Source: JBGZFC01 sp964631255 (GTDB lineage: Bacteria > Bacteroidota > Bacteroidia > Bacteroidales > Dysgonomonadaceae). From it: a stretch of DNA of 50,126 nt. The stretch spans positions 1 to 50,126 of the forward strand of contig CAZVWS010000009.1 in assembly GCA_964631255.1 (NCBI GenBank), in the 5' to 3' direction. This document shows positions 1 through 7,309 of the stretch, one piece after another. Made by a program: the position numbers and the translations under genes. The stretch's first letter is position 1. Each line of letters begins with the position of its first letter. Below the pieces are notes generated by a model, which did not search any database, was not told the origin of the DNA, and saw only the letters and a list, made by a program, of their open reading frames with translations.

Positions 1-51
1 TTCTTCGGGCGAAAAATCGCGCGTTCCTTTGGGTATGGAGGGTTTTTGCAT
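1..51 (-). CDS. hisS: Histidine--tRNA ligase, N-terminal fragment
   Basis: Only the first 17 codons are inside the window; the gene runs off the left edge. Reading the minus strand from the ATG at 51 gives MQKPSIPKGTRDFSPEE. The stretch PKGTRDFSP is the hallmark N-terminus of histidyl-tRNA synthetase, which charges tRNA-His in the cytosol. A TATCTTTG promoter box lies 21 bases upstream. The rest of the enzyme cannot be checked here, so intactness is unknown. Identification rests on this short but very characteristic motif. Confidence 0.85.
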   Translation of the reverse strand, partial: MQKPSIPKGTRDFSPEE

Positions 52-72
52 CGTTCTGTTTTTTATGAGATG

Positions 73-80
73 CAAAGATA
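73..80 (-). promoter_or_regulatory. Bacteroidetes -7 promoter box of hisS
   Basis: The minus strand reads TATCTTTG, matching the Bacteroidetes sigma-70 -7 consensus TAnnTTTG, 21 bases before the hisS ATG. No clear TTTG is seen at the -33 position. The rest of 81-280 is AT-rich with no gene or clear hairpin that I can support. Confidence 0.6.
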
Positions 81-280
81 ATGATTTTTAGGTTACGATT
101 GGCGAGTTTTGTTGCACGGGTTTTTGTTTGATGCCTTCGTCAACGATTTTTCTCTTTTTTTTAAAATTTATTTTTTCCAAACAGGAATGGTTTGAAAGTT
201 TTTTCCGAAGTGCAAATACAATGCCTTGTTGATTATTTTTCTGAGAAATACAGCTGTTATTCGATGTAAGAAGACGACTA

Positions 281-1186
281 TCATTGGTAATACGTTACCA
301 AACCAGGCATAGGCGATTTTTCAATTTTGCCAATCTTTACCTGTTTTTTTGCCACCACTTCTCTCAATATTTCATCAAAAAAGAAAGCAACAGAACCCAC
401 AAAACTAACAGGAAGCTCCCGATATTGGTATTGCATAACGTTTCTTTCCAAGAAATCGGTAAAACCATCTTCTACAATTTGGCGAATACTTTCGTCTCCA
501 ATATGCTGAAAAACAAAGGGAGTAAGACTCGCCAAAAATCGGCTGGGAAAAGGTTGACGGTAAACTTTATCTATGATAATAGCTTGCGTAAGAGCAAATT
601 GTGCAAATAACTTTTCTTTCAGCCCATCGGTCAATTGATTTTTAAGAGCATCGCCTACCAAACGCTTACCCAACCATGCACCACTGCCTTCATCGCCCAA
701 AATAAAACCCAAGGGCGAAACTTGTTTCACGATTTTGCTACCGTCCCATTCACAAGAATTGCTACCTGTTCCCAAAATACAAGCAATGCCCGAATCCTTT
801 CCGAAGAGGCTGTGGCAAGCTGCCATTAAATCGCTGTAAACCTGTATTTCTTTCACTTGAAACGATTCCCTAACAGCAGTTTTAACCGATTGTATTTTTT
901 CGGGGATACAACCCGTTCCGTAAAAGTAAATTGCTGATATACTTGCCTTTTCGAGCATCGGACGAACATGAAGTTTTATTTCCTCAGCAATTTCTTCTTG
1001 CGTTTGAAAAACAGGACTTATGCCTTTGCTTTGAAAGCGTTGGGTTATTTCTCCCGTTTCCGAAAGAAGACACCAATCGGTTTTTGTAGCTCCGCTATCG
1101 GCAATTAATGTGAAGCCGTTGTTGAATTGATTTGCTGATTTGTCGCTATTTGTTATCATATTCGATTTGTAGTTTTTTCTAATCAT
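281..1186 (-). CDS. murK: BadF/BadG-family sugar kinase, probable N-acetylmuramic acid kinase (MurK-like)
   Basis: A 301-residue ASKHA-fold kinase. Near residue 30 it has the phosphate-1 motif ADSGATKTDW and near residue 135 the phosphate-2 motif GTGSNS, followed by LGDEGSGAWLG, all typical of the BadF/BadG/BcrA/BcrD and N-acetylglucosamine kinase family. Its ATG overlaps the stop of the upstream AmpG-like transporter (ATGA), so the two are translationally coupled. The same kinase-transporter pairing is known for MurNAc salvage in Tannerella forsythia (MurK/MurT), so I infer phosphorylation of an imported murein amino sugar in the cytosol. It could instead act on GlcNAc. The MurNAc-6-phosphate etherase MurQ is not in the window. 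The first ~28 residues precede the conserved core; Met10 is an alternative start. Confidence 0.75.
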   Translation of the reverse strand: MIRKNYKSNMITNSDKSANQFNNGFTLIADSGATKTDWCLLSETGEITQRFQSKGISPVFQTQEEIAEEIKLHVRPMLEKASISAIYFYGTGCIPEKIQSVKTAVRESFQVKEIQVYSDLMAACHSLFGKDSGIACILGTGSNSCEWDGSKIVKQVSPLGFILGDEGSGAWLGKRLVGDALKNQLTDGLKEKLFAQFALTQAIIIDKVYRQPFPSRFLASLTPFVFQHIGDESIRQIVEDGFTDFLERNVMQYQYRELPVSFVGSVAFFFDEILREVVAKKQVKIGKIEKSPMPGLVTYYQ

Positions 1187-2475
1187 TCGGTTAGTTTACT
1201 TTTTGCTTTCCCAAAATCTTCATCCACCTTCATAAATGGGATTAGCAAAAGTGTAGGGATGGTAGCAATCATGATAAAAATGAAGAAGTTTTGATAACCG
1301 ATTTGTTCCTGAATCCAGCCCGCAATCATTCCCGGAAGCATCATTCCAAGTGCCATGAATCCGGTGCAGATGGAATAATGTGCCGTTGGGTGCTCGCCGC
1401 GCGAAAAGTAAATCAAGTAGAGCATATAGGCGGTAAAGCCAAAACCATAACCAAATTGCTCGATAGCGACCGCCACGTTTACCCAAACAAAGCTTTCGGG
1501 CTGCAAAAATGCGAGAAAAACGTATGCGGCATTGGGCAAAGTAATGGCAAGTGCCATGGGCCAAAGCCAGTGTTTCAATCCTTGCCGCGACGCCACAATT
1601 CCGCCCACAATTCCGCCCAGCGTGAGTGCGATAACTCCCACCGAACCATAAACAATACCTACTTGCTGTGTACTCAAGCCCAAGCCGCCTACATCGCGCC
1701 CGTCTAACAAGAAAGGAGAAGCCATCTTTACCAACATAGCCTCTGCCAATCGGTAAATAAGTATAAAAGCAATCGCCAGTCCGATTCCTTTCTTAGTGAA
1801 AAATGAAGCAAATGTTCTACCGAATTCTTTTGCAACCTCACCCGGAGTGGTGGCTGACTTTCCGGTATCGGAGGTAGGGCGGGGAAGGGCAAATTTATGA
1901 TACACAAAAAACGCGACAAACAATCCTGCAAGTATAAAAAATGTGATGCTCCACGCTAACGGTACTTTTCCGGTGGATTTTTCCAATCCACCCGCCAAAA
2001 TCACCAACAAACCTTGTCCCGTAATCATCGCTAACCGATAAAACGTACTGCGGATTCCCACGAAAAACGATTGCTGCGAATCGTCCAATGCCAGCATATA
2101 AAATCCATCGGACGCAATATCATTCGTTGCGGAACTGAACACCATCAACCAGAAAAACGCAAGTGAAGCTTGAAGATAGAACGGTGTGGGCAACGTGAAC
2201 GCAACACCCGCCATGCCCGCTCCGATAAGCAATTGCATCGTAACAATCCACCATCGTTTGGTTTTCAAAATATCCACAAACGGGCTCCAAAACGGTTTAA
2301 TTACCCATGGCAAATAGAGCCACGAGGTGTAAAGCGCGATATCGGTATTGGATAGTCCGAAACGCTTGTACATAATCACGGCAACGGTCATTACAACCAC
2401 GTAAGGAAGTCCTTCGGCGAAATAGAGAGTGGGTATCCAAGACCAGGGATTTCGGGTAGTTTTATTTTTCATCAT
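1183..2475 (-). CDS. murT: AmpG-like MFS transporter, probable murein sugar/muropeptide permease (MurT-like)
   Basis: A 430-residue polytopic inner-membrane protein with about 12 hydrophobic segments. It begins WSWIPTLYFAEGLPYVVV and carries a DIASDGFY motif around residue 115, both typical of the PAT/AmpG branch of the major facilitator superfamily, which imports anhydro-muropeptides or MurNAc. The stop overlaps the start of the BadF-type kinase by 4 bases, and a SpoIID/LytB murein enzyme lies upstream. This context supports uptake of murein breakdown sugars. Between this gene and the SpoIID gene lies an imperfect inverted repeat (2487-2548), which may end or attenuate transcription. The symbol follows the T. 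forsythia MurNAc transporter, not the unrelated Gram-positive MurT ligase. Exact substrate is inferred. Confidence 0.75.
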   Translation of the reverse strand: MMKNKTTRNPWSWIPTLYFAEGLPYVVVMTVAVIMYKRFGLSNTDIALYTSWLYLPWVIKPFWSPFVDILKTKRWWIVTMQLLIGAGMAGVAFTLPTPFYLQASLAFFWLMVFSSATNDIASDGFYMLALDDSQQSFFVGIRSTFYRLAMITGQGLLVILAGGLEKSTGKVPLAWSITFFILAGLFVAFFVYHKFALPRPTSDTGKSATTPGEVAKEFGRTFASFFTKKGIGLAIAFILIYRLAEAMLVKMASPFLLDGRDVGGLGLSTQQVGIVYGSVGVIALTLGGIVGGIVASRQGLKHWLWPMALAITLPNAAYVFLAFLQPESFVWVNVAVAIEQFGYGFGFTAYMLYLIYFSRGEHPTAHYSICTGFMALGMMLPGMIAGWIQEQIGYQNFFIFIMIATIPTLLLIPFMKVDEDFGKAKSKLTE

Positions 2476-2486
2476 TATAGTTTTAT

Positions 2487-2548
2487 AGATTCTTCACTAC
2501 GTTCAGAATGACAAGTAGTTATGTCATATTGAGCAAAGCGAAATATCT
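2487..2548. repeat. Imperfect inverted repeat of the TTC-GCT-type intergenic element
   Basis: Two 27-base arms (2487-2513 and 2522-2548) are imperfect reverse complements with an 8-base loop. The left arm contains TTCACTACGTTCAGAATGACA-like sequence and the right arm TGTCATATTGAGCAAAGCGAA. It resembles the short palindrome seen between genes in many Bacteroidetes genomes. It fills the space between the SpoIID gene and the AmpG-like transporter and could fold in RNA. Confidence 0.65.
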
Positions 2549-2550
2549 AA

Positions 2551-3918
2551 TTAGTAATTTTTCTTTATTTTCGAGTTCGGAAAATAATGTTTCAAAATTT
2601 CATCGTAGTGGTATGATTTTTCCGCCATCATTGCCGCACCAATCTGGCAGAGACCAACGCCGTGTCCCCAACCTACACCCGTAAGCGTGAAACGTTGCGG
2701 AATACCATCGTCGTTTTCGTCATCGGCATCCACTACGAAAGCGGAGCTGTAAAGATGCGATTTGGATAATGTTCGACGAATTTCTAACTCTTTCCCGATA
2801 ATTATTACACGCAGTGTACCGATGATTTTCAGTCGGATGATGCGCCCCGAAGTGCCGCGTTGCAAGGGTTCGAGGGCGATGATTTCGCCAAAATCGATTC
2901 CCGAACGGTTTTTGATGAGCGACGCGATTTCTTCTTGCGAATAAACTACTTTCCACCGGTAAAAATCGGCTGTTTCCTGGTCGTAATCGTTCAAAACCTG
3001 TTTCAACACTTTCGCATCCTGCGTATTGCAAAAAGCGGGAGGCGAGGTGCGAATCCAGCGGTCGGCTTCTTCTTCATCGGTTAAATCGGGCAATGAATTT
3101 GTGTTGTCGATATCAGCTTTTCCTTGTAGATAAGCGTGCGGAATGGCTTCCCATACGTTTTCGAACGTTTCCATTACGCCGCCGCAGCATTTCGAGAAAC
3201 GGGCATCGCAGATAATATCGTTATAGGTAAGCACTTCGCCGCGTGTTTGGTCGATTACTTGTTTCACCAAATCGGTTGATTGGCGCGTAATTCCCTGATA
3301 GCGCTGACAATGGTCATCGGCACAAACATCGAATTTAGCGTGGTCTTCGCGGTCGTACCAACGAGTGATTTCCGTGGGTGTTTCAAACGATGTTTGATAA
3401 TTTTCTACAATGGATTTGTTTTTTTGAATCTGCGCCAGTAACCAGCTTCGCGAAATTACGGCGTGCGCCTTGAGCAATTCTTCGGAACTGGTGGCACTCA
3501 TTTCGGACGAGATTACGCTGGTGAGATAATCTTCCAACGAGACGATATTGATTGCCGAAACACCACCGTTTTCTACCATAAACTTCAATCCTCCCAAAAA
3601 TCGTTGGTTTTCTCTCCGTTCCCAATGAAAATTTACGCCGATAATCACCTCTTTCAGTTCGAACGAATCGGTGTGCAGGTCATCTGCCTCAAAAGTAATT
3701 TCATCGTAGAGAACATCATTGAAAAGAATTTTTCCATTCGAAATTTCCACGGAATAATTGCCCTCGGGAAATTCTTCGCACTGCAATTGATAGGCTGAAA
3801 GTAACTCGAAATGGATTTTCGGTTGATGCAATAAAATGCCGACATGGATTAATGGTTCGACCCCTAAATCCCCTGAAGGGGACTTTGCATGCCGGGAATT
3901 ATTTTTGGTTGGAGACAT
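2551..3918 (-). CDS. SpoIID/LytB-domain murein glycan-processing protein
   Basis: A 455-residue protein of the SpoIID/LytB family, whose members are lytic transglycosylases cleaving denuded glycan strands. Motifs seen: INIVSLEDYLTSVISSEM (residues ~124-140) with Glu139 at the family's catalytic position, then KAHAVISRSWLLAQ, DARFSKCCGG and, near the C-terminus, GVGWGHGVGLCQIGA. No signal peptide is visible, so export is unclear; family relatives in Bacteroidetes often sit with murein salvage genes as here. The first ~22 residues look acquired: residues 11-20 are encoded by a CCCC/GGGG palindromic repeat (3861-3886). No other ATG is available before the conserved part; a TTG near residue 30 is the only alternative. 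Confidence 0.85.
   Translation of the reverse strand: MSPTKNNSRHAKSPSGDLGVEPLIHVGILLHQPKIHFELLSAYQLQCEEFPEGNYSVEISNGKILFNDVLYDEITFEADDLHTDSFELKEVIIGVNFHWERRENQRFLGGLKFMVENGGVSAINIVSLEDYLTSVISSEMSATSSEELLKAHAVISRSWLLAQIQKNKSIVENYQTSFETPTEITRWYDREDHAKFDVCADDHCQRYQGITRQSTDLVKQVIDQTRGEVLTYNDIICDARFSKCCGGVMETFENVWEAIPHAYLQGKADIDNTNSLPDLTDEEEADRWIRTSPPAFCNTQDAKVLKQVLNDYDQETADFYRWKVVYSQEEIASLIKNRSGIDFGEIIALEPLQRGTSGRIIRLKIIGTLRVIIIGKELEIRRTLSKSHLYSSAFVVDADDENDDGIPQRFTLTGVGWGHGVGLCQIGAAMMAEKSYHYDEILKHYFPNSKIKKNY
3861..3886. repeat. Short CCCC/GGGG palindromic repeat inside the SpoIID reading frame
   Basis: The plus strand reads CCCCTAAATCCCCTGAAGGG and continues GACTTT. It is the same family, in inverted orientation, as the element at 3973-3997. 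Similar palindromes are common between genes in Bacteroidetes. Here it is translated as residues 11-20 of the SpoIID protein. Confidence 0.6.
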
Positions 3919-3972
3919 AGATTATTTCTTATATTATTTGTTATAGAATCCAGATAGTTACAGCCATCTATT

Positions 3973-3997
3973 CTCCCCTTTTGGGGAGTTAGAGGGG
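3973..3997. repeat. Short CCCC/GGGG palindromic repeat downstream of the glycosyltransferase
   Basis: CTCCCCTTTTGGGGAG is a perfect palindromic hairpin followed by TTAGAGGGG, directly after the stop codon (minus strand) of the glycosyltransferase. It is an inverted relative of the repeat at 3861-3886 and could serve as a transcript end or attenuator. Confidence 0.6.
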
Positions 3998-5474
3998 TTA
4001 TTTCTTGCGTGCTTGCAATTCCCACGTTCTAATTCTATCTTTGTACGTATTGTGCGCGTTCATTTTCACGATGTCGAGCGACGCGTCCGAGTTGTCTTCC
4101 CAACGGCGACACAAATACAGCACATCGTAAATTCTTCCTATTTGATAGTGGCGCGAAATATTCAACCCAAGGGCGTAATCTTCGCCGTAGCTGGTATTGG
4201 GAACTTTCACATCCCGCAAAACAGGCGTGTAAAACGCGCGCGGTGCACCCAATCCGTTGATGCGAAGGGCGTTGTTGCGGCCGTTATCGGGAGTCCACTC
4301 GCGGTGGTCGATAATTCCCGGAGGAATTTCTTCCATCGCGAAATTGGTCATCTGGTACGTGCCCACAACCATGGCACAATTCTGTTCGTAGAAGGTGTTC
4401 ACGATTTTTTGCAGCGTGTTTTCATCGCTATACACATCGTCGCTATCCAGCTGCACGGCAAATTTACCGCAATTTGCGTGATGCACGCCCATATTCCAGC
4501 ATCCGCCGATTCCTAAATCGTCGCGATTGGGAATAACGTGTATCAATCGTTCGTCCTGAAATTCACGGATAGCCTCGGTTGTGCCGTCGGTTGAATGATT
4601 ATCTACGATGATGAGGTTGAATTTGAAATCGGTTTTCTGCATCAACACCGATGCGATGGCATCTTGGATGGTTTTGATGCGGTTTCGCACGGGAATAATC
4701 ACCGATGCTTCGTATTCGAACGACGAGCCTTTATCGAACTCAATTTTCTCGAAACTGGGTTTCAAGTAGGCTCCAACGTCTTTCAAATGCTGCGTGCAGG
4801 CTTGCTCCATTTCCACTTGCACGGCACGGTTTTTCGGGTCCACGTAATCGAAAATCTTCTGTCCCGATGCGCGGGTGTCTTCTTCCACCTCGGTATAAAG
4901 ATATTCGTTGNNNNNNNNNNTATAAGCTGTCCGACTTGCGGCAGAAAGAGAATTGATGTTGCGAAACTTTCAGCCGCAAATCGTACAATCCCGCAAATTG
5001 GTACGACTCCGTTTTCATTCGCTTGGCGGCATCTTTCAAAGCTTTGGCGTTGTAAACAAGCAGTGAGCCGAAATTGAAATCGTCGCGCAAACTTCCTTCC
5101 TGGTAATCGATAACGGGATGGTTTTTCTTTTCGCCGTTCGCCACAGCGTAATAATCGGCGTAAACCATTCCGGCGTGGGCGTCTTCCGCAATGCGCAGCA
5201 TACGTTCCAACGCGAAATAACCGAGTTTGAGCACGGTGGATTTTTGATAAATCAACGTGTAATCTGCCGATGATTTTTCGGCAATTTTCCGGATGGTTTC
5301 GGTGCTTTGCAGCGTGTCAATCGCGATGTTTTTGCATCCGGCGATGGTCTCCGTTACGTTTTCGGGTGTGAGCAGGTAAATCTTTTTTACCCGTTCCGAT
5401 TGTTTTAACTCTTCCACGGTTTTTGCCGCTTGCTCGGGCTGCGTGAAGAAGATGAAGGCGTTTATTTTTTTCAT
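3998..5474 (-). CDS. Family 2 glycosyltransferase, interrupted by an assembly gap
   Basis: One gene split only by ten Ns. The N-terminal part (5474-4921) begins MKKINAFIFFTQPEQAAKTV and has a nucleotide-sugar-like N-terminal domain. The C-terminal part (4910-3998) has the GT-A core: SVIIPVRNRIKTIQDAI, IIVDNHSTDGT and QLDSDDVYSD, whose DSDD supplies the metal-binding DxD. The two halves are in different frames across 10 Ns, but two leftover bases before and one after the gap mean any true gap of 0 or 3n bases gives one frame. With a gap of zero the join reads DSLYNEYLYTEVEED and the protein is 488 residues. It is upstream of the SpoIID gene on the same strand. The sugar donor and acceptor are not deducible. 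Confidence 0.8.
4911..4920. other. Assembly gap (10 N)
   Basis: Ten undetermined bases inside the glycosyltransferase gene. Frame arithmetic indicates the true number of missing bases is a multiple of three, possibly zero, so 10 is a placeholder. Confidence 0.95.
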
Positions 5475-5544
5475 TGTTGTGAGTATATTTTGTTTCCAAA
5501 ATACCTTGAGGAGGTTTGTCGAAATGAGGTCTTATTTCCAATTC

Positions 5545-5588
5545 AAAAAAAAGAGACAGTCCGGATATTATATCCCAACTGTCTCTTT
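5545..5588 (-). terminator. Intrinsic terminator of the tyrosine phenol-lyase gene
   Basis: An 11-base perfect stem (AAAGAGACAGT at 5550-5560 with ACTGTCTCTTT at 5578-5588), followed on the minus strand by eight Ts (5552-5545). It is 34 bases after the lyase stop codon. Confidence 0.85.
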
Positions 5589-5621
5589 CGTATTCATAAA
5601 AAGTGCTAAAAATTACACTAT

Positions 5622-7001
5622 TTAAATATGTTCGAATCTAGCAGTGAAGAATCTCAATTGTTTTGGTTCATAAACGAAGCGCAATCCTTTGATATCTTCT
5701 TTGTGTTTGTATAATTTGATAACAGCGTCAGCTACTACGTCCATGTGGCGATATGTGTAAACACGACGTGGAATAGTAAGACGTACAGTTTCCAATTTTG
5801 GAGCGTGGTTTTTACCGGTGTTTTTATCGCGTCCGGCAGAGATAATTCCGCGTTCCATACTACGTACACCCGATTCTACGAATAGGTTAGCAGCCAGACT
5901 TTGTGCGGGGAATTGTTCTTGTGTCAAATGTGGACAGAAACGACGAGCATCCAAGAAAACAGCGTGTCCGCCGGTTGGTTCAATAATAGGAATACCTGCA
6001 GCTCTTAGTTTATCGCCCAAGTAGCGTACTTGTTTGATGCGGTGCTCGATATATTCATACTGAACCGATTCTTGCAAACCAATAGCCATGGCTTCCATGT
6101 CTCGTCCGGCGATACCACCATAAGATGGCATACCTTCGTAAACAACTACCAATTCTTTGGCAGCATTAAACAAATCTTCGTCTCTCATACACAAGAAACC
6201 GCCCATGTTTACCAAACAGTCTTTTTTACCGCTCATGGTGCAACCATCAGAGTAGCTGTACATTTCGCGAACAATTTCTTTGATTGTTTTGTCTGCAAAT
6301 CCGGGTTCTTGTTCTTTGATATAGTAAGCATTTTCTACGCAACGAGTTGCATCGTAAAATACTTTGATTCCATATTTATTGGTCAATTCTCTAACGGCAC
6401 GCATATTTTCGATAGAAACGGGTTGTCCACCTGCTAAGTTCACAGTAACTGCAAGACAAACATAAGCAATGTTTTCAGCACCTTTTTCATCGATCAATTT
6501 TTGAAGTTTATTCAAATCGATATTTCCTTTGAAAGGGATATCCAAACCTGCATCATGCGCCTCGTCGCGGATGATGTCCACGAAAATACCGCCGTTTCTT
6601 TCTTGGTGGTAACGAGTTGTGGTAAAATACATGTTTCCGGGAACATATTGACCGGGTTTAATCGCGATTTGAGAAAGAATATTTTCTGCTCCGCGACCTT
6701 GGTGAGTAGGTACTAAATAATCGAAACCGAAAATATCTTTAACCGATTCTTTGAGGTGGAAAAAGTTTTTGCTTCCTGCATATGCTTCATCACCCATCAT
6801 CATACCAGCCCATTGTTTATCGCTCATGGCGTTGGTACCACTGTCGGTTAACAAATCGATATAAACATCTTCAGAATTGATTAAAAAAGTGTTATATCCT
6901 GCTTCTTTAATGATTCTTTCGCGATCTTCGCGCGTGTTCATTTTTACCGTTTCAACGGTTTTGATGCGGAAAGGTTCCGCCGGATACTTGTGAAGGTCCA
7001 T
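5622..7001 (-). CDS. tpl: Tyrosine phenol-lyase (beta-tyrosinase)
   Basis: A 459-residue PLP enzyme that splits L-tyrosine into phenol, pyruvate and ammonia. It aligns almost collinearly, from memory of the family, with Citrobacter TPL (456 residues) with a 3-residue N-terminal offset: Tyr74, Thr127 in YFTTTRYHQE, the PLP Lys260 in MSGKKD, and Phe451 near the end in RFFTARF. Tryptophanase has a different sequence at the Thr127 site, so TPL is preferred over TnaA. The gene stands alone with a canonical promoter (7044-7074) and a strong terminator (5545-5588), divergent from cydDC. It would let the cell ferment tyrosine and release phenol. No leader peptide like that of tnaC is visible upstream. 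Confidence 0.93.
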   Translation of the reverse strand: MDLHKYPAEPFRIKTVETVKMNTREDRERIIKEAGYNTFLINSEDVYIDLLTDSGTNAMSDKQWAGMMMGDEAYAGSKNFFHLKESVKDIFGFDYLVPTHQGRGAENILSQIAIKPGQYVPGNMYFTTTRYHQERNGGIFVDIIRDEAHDAGLDIPFKGNIDLNKLQKLIDEKGAENIAYVCLAVTVNLAGGQPVSIENMRAVRELTNKYGIKVFYDATRCVENAYYIKEQEPGFADKTIKEIVREMYSYSDGCTMSGKKDCLVNMGGFLCMRDEDLFNAAKELVVVYEGMPSYGGIAGRDMEAMAIGLQESVQYEYIEHRIKQVRYLGDKLRAAGIPIIEPTGGHAVFLDARRFCPHLTQEQFPAQSLAANLFVESGVRSMERGIISAGRDKNTGKNHAPKLETVRLTIPRRVYTYRHMDVVADAVIKLYKHKEDIKGLRFVYEPKQLRFFTARFEHI

Positions 7002-7043
7002 AATTAAAATGATTATTTTTTTAATGTGTAATGTTTTATTTTA

Positions 7044-7074
7044 CAAATGTATAGCAAAATGTGCTATTTGCAAA
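7044..7074 (-). promoter_or_regulatory. Canonical Bacteroidetes promoter of tpl
   Basis: The minus strand has TTTG (7074-7071), a 19-base spacer and TACATTTG (7051-7044). This is an exact match to the TTTG-N19-TAnnTTTG consensus. The box ends 42 bases before the tpl ATG. The 308-base region 7002-7309 holds this and the divergent cydD promoter and no further gene. Confidence 0.85.
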
Positions 7075-7238
7075 GTAAAATCAGTTATTTTTCTTTAAGA
7101 AACGAAGAATAGAACCTTGTATGTTCCTATTTCTTGGCTCGTGTCTATGTAAAGAAACGGCAATTTGTCGGTTTATTTTATTTGTTCTACTTTTTTTGTT
7201 TTGCTATCGGTAGTTTCGTTTTATTTTCTAAAAATAAT

Positions 7239-7246
7239 TATCTTTG
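7239..7246 (+). promoter_or_regulatory. -7 promoter box of cydDC
   Basis: TATCTTTG, a perfect TAnnTTTG box, 63 bases before the chosen cydD ATG at 7310. The in-frame TTG at 7244 lies inside this box, so it is not a plausible start. No good TTTG at -33. Confidence 0.65.
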
Positions 7247-7309
7247 CACTTCAGCCCATTGTATCCTTTTCGAAACATCGGGTTTTACAAATCACAGCAT
7301 CCGATTAGA

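Noticed and set aside
5622..7001. Tryptophanase (tnaA)
   Set aside because: Same family, but the TTTRYHQE segment and overall near-collinearity fit tyrosine phenol-lyase; tryptophanases differ there. No tnaC-like leader is seen.
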